DNA from: Hermodarchaeum sp048939595
Lineage (GTDB): Archaea; Asgardarchaeota; Hermodarchaeia; Hermodarchaeales; Hermodarchaeaceae
Direction: 5' to 3'
Assembly: GCA_048939595.1 (NCBI GenBank)
Contig: JBHLPI010000087.1
Coordinates: forward strand, 1 to 8,443
Length of the DNA: 8,443 bases
Below the pieces are notes generated by a model that did not search any database, had not been told where the DNA came from, and saw only the letters and a list, made by a program, of their open reading frames with translations. Below are positions 1 to 7,024 of the stretch, one piece after another. Positions within the stretch are counted from its first letter, which is position 1; each line of letters begins with the position of its first letter. The position numbers and the translations under genes are program-made.

Positions 1-788
1 GAAGCTATGGCCCGATTATCATGTAATCGGAGAACGGGTCCGTTACCGAGTTTGACCGGAGCGAGATGATAAGGAACATCCGGTGCATCTCCGGTGGCAT
101 AAGAATCGATGGCTAGCACAATATCGGGGGTGAAGCGGTTGCCAATAACAGTAGCCCCGTGTAACCCGATTTCTTCTTGGACACTCCATACGAAGGTAAT
201 TTTGCGGTCAAGGGCTTTCTTTGCGAAGGCTTTAGCTAGCTGGATGAGAATTGCACAGCCGAACCGGTCATCGATTGCCCTCCCACACAGGTATTTCCCC
301 TGAAGAACGAAGGAATCCTTTTGAAAGGTAATTGGGTCTAGAAGTCGAACGCCTAGGGCTTCAGTTTCTTCGCGGCTACGTGTGCAAAGATCAATTTGGA
401 GTTCCTGCCAAGGAACAACTTGTTTCATCTGAGCACGATCAATCATCAGGTGTGGAGGCACCATCCCAATTATTCCACGGACCGGTCCAGAGTGTGTATG
501 AACAATAACGGGTCGACTGGGAAGAAGCCGATCATCAATTCCTCCAATTTTCCGGAATCGTAAACAACCATTGTCTTCAATGTGTGTAACGACAAAGCCA
601 AGTTCGTCCATATGGGCAATCAGAAGGATATGTGGAGACCCTTTTCCAACGCTAGCAAAGAGATTGCCCAATGAATCCGATTCTAAGGAAAGTAGGTCAC
701 CGATGCTTTCTCGGATTGCGTCACGAATTGGAGCTTCATAACCAGATACTCCAGTAGAGGCAAGTAACCAGTGCATTAATTCAAGCAC
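1..788 (-). CDS. M42-family metallo-aminopeptidase (N-terminal 262 residues; runs off the left edge)
   Basis: Co-catalytic metalloexopeptidase of the M42 (glutamyl/deblocking aminopeptidase, TET-like) family, expected to trim peptides in the cytosol as a large oligomer. I translated the minus strand from a GTG at 788-786. The metal-binding and catalytic landmarks appear in family order: HMDELG at residues 59-64 (His ligand), GRAIDDR at 169-175 (bridging Asp), QEEIG at 204-208 (catalytic Glu205, ligand Glu206) and AIDS at 226-229 (Asp228 ligand). The KLGNGP stretch typical of the family follows. The N-terminus (STGVSGYEAPIRD, 11-23) is also typical. The last His ligand and roughly 90 residues lie beyond the window. 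The GTG start is supported by a GGAGAGGT ribosome binding site at 801-794. An ATG four codons downstream is possible but less well placed. It lies 78 bases after the membrane-protein gene on the same strand, so the two may be co-transcribed. Older annotations call such proteins endoglucanases; the residues support a peptidase. The exact substrate is unknown. Confidence 0.93.
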   Translation of the reverse strand, partial: MLELMHWLLASTGVSGYEAPIRDAIRESIGDLLSLESDSLGNLFASVGKGSPHILLIAHMDELGFVVTHIEDNGCLRFRKIGGIDDRLLPSRPVIVHTHSGPVRGIIGMVPPHLMIDRAQMKQVVPWQELQIDLCTRSREETEALGVRLLDPITFQKDSFVLQGKYLCGRAIDDRFGCAILIQLAKAFAKKALDRKITFVWSVQEEIGLHGATVIGNRFTPDIVLAIDSYATGDAPDVPYHLAPVKLGNGPVLRLHDNRAIA

Positions 789-805
789 AATTAACCTCTC
801 CAAAG
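789..805 (-). promoter_or_regulatory. Ribosome binding site that sets the GTG start of the M42 gene
   Basis: On the minus strand GGAG (801-798) overlaps GAGGT (798-794), with five bases before the GTG at 788. This match to the 16S rRNA 3' end decides the start. Directly upstream, CTCC-TTT-GGAG (808-798) could fold into a small four-pair hairpin that covers part of the site. The hairpin is weak and its relevance is only a guess. Confidence 0.6.
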
Positions 806-866
806 GAGGAGTTAGATAGAATTCGCTTCAGGGATATTTCAGCCTTTGGCTCGTTGTGAACTTCAT

Positions 867-1436
867 TTAGATTTCATTCTGAGATTGTCGTAAGCGTAAG
901 GAAACCACCACCAAAAGTACTATTGCACACAGAATTCCGACAAAAAGTACTATTGGGCCAAGGAAGACATTCGGATCCATCAGAGGAAGGAAGCCTTCCC
1001 ATTGGTATCTGTCAATTGAAAGTTGGATAGTGCGGTTTTCTTCTGGAGCATACTCATTGACGAAAACAAAATACCATTCACCGGATTGAGGAACCAGAAA
1101 TTCACCGCTAAAATCGGTCACGGGGGCTTGATAACTGTAAATTGAATAACAGAGATATGGATAACTCTCTTCAGTGGTAATTTCAAAACCCACATAATTT
1201 TCCTTATCAGAAATCCAAAATTCGATGACATCAGAGGCATTGAAAATAAAGAGAAGACGATCCCCCGCAGTAAGGTTGAAATGAATTTCCCAGTGATGGG
1301 GATAGGGAGTCGAATAGGCCACAAAGAGGTGGGTGTCATCATATAGAGTTTCAGTATATTGCCAATCCGCAGACACAACTGAGAATCCAAGAAGTGCGAG
1401 CACTAAAAATCCCATAATTAGAGGTTTGCGAGGCAT
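867..1436 (-). CDS. Secreted, single-span membrane-anchored protein with a small beta-rich ectodomain (p24/GOLD- or PPC-like), function unknown
   Basis: Protein of 189 residues. Residues 1-23 form a signal peptide: basic MPRK start, hydrophobic core, then VVSA before Asp24. Residues 24-150 are an aromatic-rich ectodomain with alternating hydrophobic beta-strand patterns. Residues 157-180 form one transmembrane helix, followed by a short basic tail (RLRQSQNEI). The ectodomain has the outline of small beta-sandwich domains of the p24/GOLD or bacterial pre-peptidase C-terminal kind: FNLTAGDRLLFIFNAS (53-68), a strand ending in WISD (74-77), then GEFLVPQSGEWYFVFVN (111-127). This resemblance is by pattern only. 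Three N-glycosylation sequons (Asn54, Asn66, Asn134) lie in the predicted outer part, which suits an archaeal surface protein. The topology is N-out, C-in. No catalytic motif is visible. The ATG at 1436 has no clear ribosome binding site. It precedes the M42 gene by 78 bases and is divergent from the CorA gene. Confidence 0.75.
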   Translation of the reverse strand: MPRKPLIMGFLVLALLGFSVVSADWQYTETLYDDTHLFVAYSTPYPHHWEIHFNLTAGDRLLFIFNASDVIEFWISDKENYVGFEITTEESYPYLCYSIYSYQAPVTDFSGEFLVPQSGEWYFVFVNEYAPEENRTIQLSIDRYQWEGFLPLMDPNVFLGPIVLFVGILCAIVLLVVVSLRLRQSQNEI

Positions 1437-1571
1437 AACAAATACGCTTTTTTTGGTATATTAGGTCTTGTTTATTTACTAAATCGTCAAAAGAATATCA
1501 AATAAAAGGACCGATACTTGGGTTTACACTAGTGTACTCCTCTGAAGTGTCCTTTATTACTAGAATGGATA
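1437..1571. promoter_or_regulatory. AT-rich divergent promoter region between the membrane-anchored protein and corA
   Basis: These 135 bases separate divergently transcribed genes and must hold both promoters. AT-rich tracts at about 1466-1508 (including TTTATTTACTAAA and AATATCAAATAAAAG) supply TATA-like candidates for both strands, but none is a clean match that I can single out. A perfect 12-base palindrome lies in its right half and is listed separately. Confidence 0.5.
1525..1536. promoter_or_regulatory. Perfect 12-base palindrome (TACACTAGTGTA), candidate operator
   Basis: TACACTAGTGTA reads identically on both strands. It is centred about 40 bases before the corA start, inside the divergent promoter region, a typical place for a dimeric transcription factor to bind. 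No regulator gene is present in the window, so the binder is unknown. A chance palindrome is possible. Confidence 0.35.
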
Positions 1572-2648
1572 ATGAGGGATTTAATGCAGGAGCCAGAGAA
1601 ACGTCGCACGGACAAAATTGGGCTTCCACCAGGAACTATTGTGTATGTTGGCGATGAGGCGGTCGAAGCCACAGTTATTTCATACACTCTATTCGATGAA
1701 AGAACTGTCAAAGAAGAAGTCATTAAGACCGTGGGTGAGCTACCAAAGTTACCCAGCGGAAATGGTGTATTATGGGTTCAAGTAAGTGGTTTAGCTAATA
1801 TTAACTTGATACAACAATTAGGTGAGAAGTTCCACTTACATCCCCTTGTCTTGGAAGACATTTTTGCAACGGACCAGCGCCCCAAAGTCGAAAACTATGA
1901 TGGTCACGAATACATTGTCTTTAAAGCGATTCTTAGGAAAGTATCACGAAAGACACCAAATCAAGAACAAATTAGTCTAGTGTTAGGTTCAAATTACGTT
2001 CTTTCCTTTCAGGAACGCCAGTCGCTAATCTTCAATTCAGTTCAGGAATGGATACAGGACAACGGGGGCAACATTCGAACCCGGGGCCCCTATTATCTCT
2101 TGTATTCGTTGATGGACTCGATCGTTGACCAGTATTTCCTCTTCTTAGAAGCTTTTAGCGAAGAGTTAGAGGATTTAGAACAAGAATTAGTTTCTGACCC
2201 AACACAAAACACACTTCAATCAATCTATGACTTAAAACGGACCATGATCATGATGCGTAAAGCCATCTGGCCGCTACGTGAGGTTGTGAGTCGATTAGAG
2301 CGTGCTGAAACCCCTGAGATCAGAGAACAGTCTGGGCGGTTTTTGCGAGATATTTATGATCATGTGATTCGGGTGTTAGAAACAGTGGAAACCTATCGTG
2401 AAGTGCTTTCTGGGATGCTTGATATCTACTTGTCCAGTATGAGCTATCGCATGAACGAAGTGATTAAAGTTCTAACCATTGTTTCAACAATATTTATCCC
2501 CTTAACGTTAATTGTGGGAATATATGGGATGAACTTTCCAACCATGCCCGAATACCACTTTCCTTTCAGCTATCCTATTCTTATACTTGTGATGCTGGGA
2601 ATCGGTTTGGGGCTAATTGTCTATTTCCGGAAAAAGCGATGGCTCTAA
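1572..2648 (+). CDS. corA: CorA-type magnesium/cobalt transport channel
   Basis: Membrane channel of the CorA family, which forms a pentamer and takes up Mg2+ (also Co2+ or Ni2+) along the membrane potential. The protein is 358 residues from the first ATG. Residues 1-295 are the cytosolic funnel domain, with the family-typical LVLEDI and RPKVENYDGHEY segments near 90-115 and a long charged helical region from about 190 to 295. Transmembrane helix 1 (about 300-318) ends in the signature YGMNF (Gly-Met-Asn at 319-321), which forms the selectivity filter. A short loop with MPE follows, then helix 2 (about 335-351) and a basic tail (RKKRWL). Length and order are normal for the family. The start is uncertain: an in-frame ATG at 1584 is preceded by GAGGG at 1574-1578 with five bases between, a better ribosome binding site than that of the ATG at 1572. 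It lies 71 bases before the ABC exporter genes. Confidence 0.95.
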   Translation: MRDLMQEPEKRRTDKIGLPPGTIVYVGDEAVEATVISYTLFDERTVKEEVIKTVGELPKLPSGNGVLWVQVSGLANINLIQQLGEKFHLHPLVLEDIFATDQRPKVENYDGHEYIVFKAILRKVSRKTPNQEQISLVLGSNYVLSFQERQSLIFNSVQEWIQDNGGNIRTRGPYYLLYSLMDSIVDQYFLFLEAFSEELEDLEQELVSDPTQNTLQSIYDLKRTMIMMRKAIWPLREVVSRLERAETPEIREQSGRFLRDIYDHVIRVLETVETYREVLSGMLDIYLSSMSYRMNEVIKVLTIVSTIFIPLTLIVGIYGMNFPTMPEYHFPFSYPILILVMLGIGLGLIVYFRKKRWL

Positions 2649-2664
2649 AAGTAAGTTCATTCTG

Positions 2665-2697
2665 TCAGACGAGGTAGCTGTTTGAGTAAGAGTCTGA
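2665..2697. repeat. Short inverted repeat between corA and the ABC exporter genes
   Basis: TCAGAC (2665-2670) and GTCTGA (2692-2697) are exact reverse complements separated by 21 bases. They could form a weak hairpin or an operator for the downstream exporter. The arms are short and chance is likely. The AATTTAAA just after it (about 2697-2704) is a TATA-like tract about 20 bases before the first ABC gene. That would suit a leaderless or very short-leader transcript. Confidence 0.25.
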
Positions 2698-2719
2698 ATT
2701 TAAAGGGTTTAGAGTCTCC

Positions 2720-4510
2720 ATGACTGACATCAAATATAAAAGCGCAACACGTTACCAGCTAGCTGCATTACGCCGCTATCCAGGCACTACAATTGTAGCT
2801 ACGGCACTTGCGCTTTTTGCCTCATACCTTCTTACCCTTCCTGCTATTGTCATCGGGAATGCTATTGGCATCCTTGAAACTGAAGGATTTTCTGCCGCGT
2901 TCGTCATGCAGGTCTGGTCAATCCTTGGAATTGCTTTGGCTTTGTTTCTTACAATTCTCCTTGTAGGTTACGCTTTCGCCGTGATTACCCTTCGATGGGA
3001 ACGCGATGCCCGCCAAGAATTTTTTGAACTAGTACAGGAAAACAGTATGACGTTTCATGACCAAGTGGATAGTAAGCAACTACTCGCTGTAGCAATGCAG
3101 GATGTCCGATGGGTTCGCTTCTCCCTGAATCCTGCACTTCGAAATATCATTTCAGCAATAGGTACGTTAATTATTGCTTCGATTTTCTTGGGTTTAATGG
3201 ATGTGTGGTTAGGAGTCATCGTCGTATTTGGTACCCCCCTCTACCTTTATTTCGCATATCGGTATGCAGTGAAAATCGAACCCGTCCGCCGGAATCGATC
3301 CGAACAGAACGAAACGATTACGGCTATCAGTCAAGAGGTATTTCGGGGAATTGAAGTTGTTCGTGCATTTGGATCAGAAACAAGGGAACAAGAAAAGTTC
3401 AGTGAAGCCGCGGGAGTTTATGAGACACTCACCGCTCGAGAAGGCAAACTCGGGGCGTTCTATTTACCAACCATTATTCTCATCTCAATTACTACCCTTG
3501 CCTTTGTTTATGGAGCAAGCTTGGTCTTGAATGGAACTTGGACCGTTGGAATGCTTGTGACCGCACTGGGATTGTTTGCAGCAATTGAAAGTTTTAGTTT
3601 CATGCTTCCACGTTTTCTATTGGTCATCCGTGGAGGATACGTCAATGCCCAACGAATCATTGATGTATTGAACTGGAAAGACCCACTGCAAGAGCCTGAG
3701 GAGGGGGTAACGGAAATCGATTGGACTGGAGACATTGTGTTTGATAATGTCAGTTTCAAATATACCAATGAAAACAGTTCGAATAATCCATACGCAATCA
3801 AACACATCAATCTCACCATTCCTAGTGGTTCGCGAGTAGCCCTCATTGGAGGCCCAGGAGGCGGGAAAAGCACTATACTGAAACTTCTTTTACGTCTTTA
3901 CGATCCTACAGAAGGAAGAATTCTCATCGGAGGAGTTGACCTCCACAAGGTTCTTACTCGCAATGTCCGCGCAGCAGTGGGACTCGTTGAACAAGACATT
4001 TTCCTATTTCGCATGAGTGTCCGCGACAATATTGGTTTTGGATGCGTCGACGCCTCCGAAGAAGAAATCATTGATGCGGCCAAAAAAGCTCAAGCCCATG
4101 ATTTCATTATGGAATTATCTCAAGGTTATGATACGATAATTGGCGAGCGGGGAATGACACTCAGTGGGGGGCAACGCCAGCGTCTCGCTATCGCTAGGAC
4201 CTTAGTCCAAAATCCTAAAATTCTCTTGCTAGACGATTCCGTGAGCGCCATTGATGCTCAAACTGAATATTCTTTACGAAAAGCCCTTGATGAAGTCATG
4301 AAAAATCGGACCAGCATCACGGTCACCCAGCGGCTACGAACCCTTCTCGAATCAGATTTCATTGTGATTGTTGATAAAGGAAGAATTGTAGCCACAGGCA
4401 CTCATGACGAGTTAATTCAGACATCCGAGCATTATCAGCGCATCTTTGAACGACTTCCCGGCGCATTGCCATATGTCCTGAAGCATTCGAACAAGGAGGA
4501 GAGCAATTAA
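2720..4510 (+). CDS. ABC exporter half-transporter, degenerate-site subunit of a heterodimer
   Basis: Type IV ABC exporter (TMD-NBD half-transporter), 596 residues, acting in the cytoplasmic membrane. The membrane domain (about 22-300) has six helices; helix 1 is near 22-48 and helix 2 near 66-89. The nucleotide-binding domain has Walker A GGPGGGKST at 377-385, Q-loop Gln425, signature LSGGQ at 481-485 and Walker B ILLLDD at 501-506. The usual catalytic Glu after Walker B is Asp506, and the usual H-loop His is Gln537 (VTQR). Its own ATP site is therefore expected to hydrolyse poorly, while its intact LSGGQ completes the active site of the partner. This matches the degenerate subunits of TM287/288-, BmrCD- and LmrCD-type heterodimers. 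The ATG at 2720 has no strong ribosome binding site. The stop overlaps the next start by one base. Family members export drugs, lipids or peptides; the substrate here cannot be read from sequence. Confidence 0.95.
   Translation: MTDIKYKSATRYQLAALRRYPGTTIVATALALFASYLLTLPAIVIGNAIGILETEGFSAAFVMQVWSILGIALALFLTILLVGYAFAVITLRWERDARQEFFELVQENSMTFHDQVDSKQLLAVAMQDVRWVRFSLNPALRNIISAIGTLIIASIFLGLMDVWLGVIVVFGTPLYLYFAYRYAVKIEPVRRNRSEQNETITAISQEVFRGIEVVRAFGSETREQEKFSEAAGVYETLTAREGKLGAFYLPTIILISITTLAFVYGASLVLNGTWTVGMLVTALGLFAAIESFSFMLPRFLLVIRGGYVNAQRIIDVLNWKDPLQEPEEGVTEIDWTGDIVFDNVSFKYTNENSSNNPYAIKHINLTIPSGSRVALIGGPGGGKSTILKLLLRLYDPTEGRILIGGVDLHKVLTRNVRAAVGLVEQDIFLFRMSVRDNIGFGCVDASEEEIIDAAKKAQAHDFIMELSQGYDTIIGERGMTLSGGQRQRLAIARTLVQNPKILLLDDSVSAIDAQTEYSLRKALDEVMKNRTSITVTQRLRTLLESDFIVIVDKGRIVATGTHDELIQTSEHYQRIFERLPGALPYVLKHSNKEESN
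4494..4503 (+). promoter_or_regulatory. Strong ribosome binding site for the second ABC subunit
   Basis: AAGGAGGAG lies inside the last codons of the first ABC gene, about seven bases before the ATG at 4510. Together with the TAATG stop/start overlap this implies translational coupling and balanced production of the two subunits. Confidence 0.8.
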
Positions 4511-6426
4511 TGGCGATACGTCGTGGTCCAACTGCATTAGCCGGGGAACGGTATAAGCGAAGTCGACCTATGAGAGTTCTCCTCAGAGCTCAATTTGGCT
4601 ATCTCGGTCGGTTCAAAAAACTTATCGTAGTTGCGGCAGTGTTTGCTATTACCGCTACGATCTTTCGTTCAATAGATCCTGTCATTCTTGCAAATGGCAT
4701 CAACCTTGTTCTTCTTCCAAGTGCTCCTATGAGTGCGGTACTCTTCCTGGGCGTGGTATATGTAATATTACGCGTGATTAGTTGGTTCTTGAGTTCACTG
4801 TATACGTGGATACTGTCAGGAGCCCAGGCTGGATATGTCCGTTCACTCCAGCAAGATATCTACAGGAAACTTATTAGTGCAGATTTATCCTATTTTCGAG
4901 CCAAACAAAGTGGAGATATTACCTCACGTGTTACAACGGACACGGATAATCTTGCGGTTGGAATTCAGATTGTCATTGATTTTGGAAGCCAGTTGTTATT
5001 GCTAATTGCAACCTTTGCCATCATGTGGCTTGTGAACCCATTAATCGCAATTACTTCACTTGTTGTCGTCCCAGTTGTCATCCTCATTGTAGTTCTATTT
5101 GGCACAGTTGGGCAACGAACTATGCTTGCCTCTCAACGAGCAACCGGTTTTGTTTCTGGCCAGATCGCCGAGAACCTCAGCGGTATCCATATCGCAAAAG
5201 CCTTCAACCGAGAAGATGAGACCGCGGGAATCCTCAGCGACCTCAATCAGGAATCGTACCGGCATGGATTTCGGTTTATGATGCTCATGACCCTCATGAT
5301 GCCTTTGGTTCGAGCATCTGCAATTGCCGCGGTTGCTGCTGTGCTATTCGTCGGTGGAAGCCTAGCAGTAGGAACTATACCAATCCTTACTCTTGGTGAA
5401 GTATTTCTTGGCGTCATTCTTGTTCAACGATTCTTATGGCCACTCCTAAGCTTGAGTATGATGGCCACTCAATTTCAAGCATCATTAGCCTCTATGGATC
5501 GCGTTTTGGACATTCTCGAAGCTGAGCCCTCAATTCAAAACAATTTGGATGCGACTGCCCTCGATCCAAAAAGTGATGGTATCACCTTTGATGATGTCAC
5601 CTTCAGCTATATCGAAGGGGCTGAGGTGTTGGAAAACGTGAGTTTTACGGTTCAACCTGGTGAATTAATAGCGATTGTTGGGCACACTGGAGCTGGAAAA
5701 ACCACAATTGCCGCCTTGCTTAACCGGTTCTATGATCCGCAAAGCGGGAGTATCCGGATTGGTAAAGAGGATATTCGTGGAATAACCCTGGAATCGCTCC
5801 ATGACACAATAGCACTCATTGCTCAGGAGCCCTACTTGTTTGATGATACTGTGATGGAAAATATTCGCTACGGACGTCCTGATGCGGCTGATGAGGAAAT
5901 CCTTCAGCTTTCACGTTTAATCGGAGCCCATGATTTCATTGAGGTCTTACCACAAGGTTATGCCACTGAACTGACTGAGGGAGGGAAAAATCTCAGTGCT
6001 GGGCAGGTGCAGATGATATCGATTGCTCGCACTATGTTAGCTAACCCCAAAATCTTGATATTAGATGAGGCGACCAGTCGCCTTGACGCGTATTCTGAAT
6101 CGCTGGTTCAGGCAGCCCAAGAACAGCTCTTCTCAAAACGGACTACGATAGTGATTGCTCACAGGCTGACTACTATTGCTAATGCATCGCGGGTTCTGGT
6201 ATTTGAGAATGGGAAGCTCATCGAGCAGGGCACTCATCAAGAACTCCTTAATCTTGGAGGCCATTACAAAGCCCTGTATGACACTTATTATGCCCACCAG
6301 TCGGCAGAAGAAATCTCTGAAGAAGTCCTCAAGGTTGCTCAGGAAACACTAGCAAAGGGAGGTCCCTCTGCGAAACCGTCTCAGAATCCAGGCAAGAATA
6401 GGCAGAATCGTCCTAAAGGAAATTAG
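4510..6426 (+). CDS. ABC exporter half-transporter, catalytic subunit of a heterodimer
   Basis: Type IV ABC exporter half-transporter of 638 residues, partner of the preceding gene. The membrane domain begins after a basic N-terminus (about 1-35) and carries the family's intracellular-loop motif SGDITSRVTTDTD. The nucleotide-binding domain has Walker A GHTGAGKTT at 391-399, Q-loop Gln439, Walker B ILILDE at 515-520 with catalytic Glu520, and H-loop His551 (IAHR). Its signature is LSAGQ at 495-499, with Ala in place of the first Gly. That signature faces the partner's already degenerate site, so both defects fall in one ATP site and the other site stays canonical. This is a known design of heterodimeric exporters. 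The last 30 or so residues form a Lys/Pro/Asn/Gly-rich, probably disordered tail (LAKGGPSAKPSQNPGKNR onward) beyond the usual end of the domain. The ATG overlaps the upstream stop (TAATG). A T-rich terminator follows. The substrate is unknown. Confidence 0.96.
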   Translation: MAIRRGPTALAGERYKRSRPMRVLLRAQFGYLGRFKKLIVVAAVFAITATIFRSIDPVILANGINLVLLPSAPMSAVLFLGVVYVILRVISWFLSSLYTWILSGAQAGYVRSLQQDIYRKLISADLSYFRAKQSGDITSRVTTDTDNLAVGIQIVIDFGSQLLLLIATFAIMWLVNPLIAITSLVVVPVVILIVVLFGTVGQRTMLASQRATGFVSGQIAENLSGIHIAKAFNREDETAGILSDLNQESYRHGFRFMMLMTLMMPLVRASAIAAVAAVLFVGGSLAVGTIPILTLGEVFLGVILVQRFLWPLLSLSMMATQFQASLASMDRVLDILEAEPSIQNNLDATALDPKSDGITFDDVTFSYIEGAEVLENVSFTVQPGELIAIVGHTGAGKTTIAALLNRFYDPQSGSIRIGKEDIRGITLESLHDTIALIAQEPYLFDDTVMENIRYGRPDAADEEILQLSRLIGAHDFIEVLPQGYATELTEGGKNLSAGQVQMISIARTMLANPKILILDEATSRLDAYSESLVQAAQEQLFSKRTTIVIAHRLTTIANASRVLVFENGKLIEQGTHQELLNLGGHYKALYDTYYAHQSAEEISEEVLKVAQETLAKGGPSAKPSQNPGKNRQNRPKGN

Positions 6427-6427
6427 G

Positions 6428-6460
6428 TTTATTTTCTTTTCTAGTAGGTAAATCCACTAG
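6428..6460 (+). terminator. T-rich transcription terminator after the ABC exporter genes
   Basis: Just after the stop codon the plus strand has a T-rich run (TTTATTTTCTTTTCT, 6428-6442), the type of signal that ends archaeal transcription without a hairpin. A small hairpin follows: CTAGT (6441-6445) pairs with ACTAG (6456-6460), with GG/CC inside and one bulged A. The gap lies between convergent genes, where a terminator is expected. Confidence 0.55.
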
Positions 6461-6502
6461 CACCAGGGGGATGCGATGCATTAAAAGAATGGGCTAAAGG
6501 AA

Positions 6503-6994
6503 TCACTGGGTTGATTTTCCGTAATTACTTACAACCCAATGCCCGAAACTCTGGATGATGATACTCACACCAACAAATACGATGAACCACCCGGAAAAGA
6601 CCGTAAAGGCGGTAATCGGAGTGTAATTGAAGAACAGGTTGTAGGCAGCCCAGGTGATCCCTGCACTCATGATGATGCTGCCGATACCTTCGATTTGTCG
6701 ATCATAGTTGTCCCGAAAGACGACCCGAAGCGCTAGCACAATGAAACTGATGATAATGGTTCCAAGGAAGAAGAGGTACATTGTCTCATAAACGTACACG
6801 TGAGCACCAGGGGTTTGGGGCGACCACCAAAAAATCCCAGGAGATACTTCAAGCCACCTTAAGTCTAAGATGAAATTGAATCCTGTTGGAATCAGGAGTG
6901 GACGGAAGACTAAGAACACTGCAATCAGAATGAGAATCAAGCCGGCATTGATTATACCGATAATATCTGGATCTTGATGCGATTTTTTACTCAC
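6503..6994 (-). CDS. Four-span integral membrane protein of unknown function
   Basis: I do not recognise this family. From the GTG at 6994-6992 the protein has 163 residues and four predicted membrane helices (about 11-30, 69-89, 103-122, 130-150). A charged connector (RVVFRDNYDRQIEG, 90-103) joins helices 2 and 3. The loop between helices 1 and 2 is rich in aromatic residues and prolines (IFWWSPQTPG, 54-63). No catalytic or metal-binding motif is visible. Start choice: a TTG at 7009 and an ATG at 7000 are also in frame, but the GGAGGT at 7007-7002 overlaps or directly abuts them. It stands seven bases before the GTG at 6994, so I prefer that start. The gene begins 30 bases after the stop of the zinc-ribbon membrane protein on the same strand and is almost certainly co-transcribed with it. 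The pair may form a small membrane complex, which is inference. Confidence 0.75.
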   Translation of the reverse strand: MSKKSHQDPDIIGIINAGLILILIAVFLVFRPLLIPTGFNFILDLRWLEVSPGIFWWSPQTPGAHVYVYETMYLFFLGTIIISFIVLALRVVFRDNYDRQIEGIGSIIMSAGITWAAYNLFFNYTPITAFTVFSGWFIVFVGVSIIIQSFGHWVVSNYGKSTQ

Positions 6995-7007
6995 AGTCAT
7001 AACCTCC
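6995..7007 (-). promoter_or_regulatory. GGAGGT ribosome binding site of the four-span membrane protein
   Basis: The minus strand reads GGAGGT at 7007-7002, then TATGACT, then GTG at 6994. The ATG inside the spacer is only one base from the site and so is too close for normal initiation. This favours the GTG start. Confidence 0.65.
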
Positions 7008-7024
7008 AAATCATGATGCGTCTT

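Noticed and set aside
109..303. Plus-strand 64-residue frame
   Set aside because: It lies antisense within the M42 aminopeptidase, whose motifs prove the minus-strand frame.
1118..1390. Second minus-strand frame of 90 residues
   Set aside because: It overlaps the signal-peptide protein in another frame and has no coherent domain pattern.
3508..3873. Minus-strand 121-residue frame
   Set aside because: It lies antisense to the first ABC gene, which has intact family motifs in its own frame.
6470..6482. GATGCGATGC short direct repeat
   Set aside because: Only two copies of a five-base unit, well within chance.
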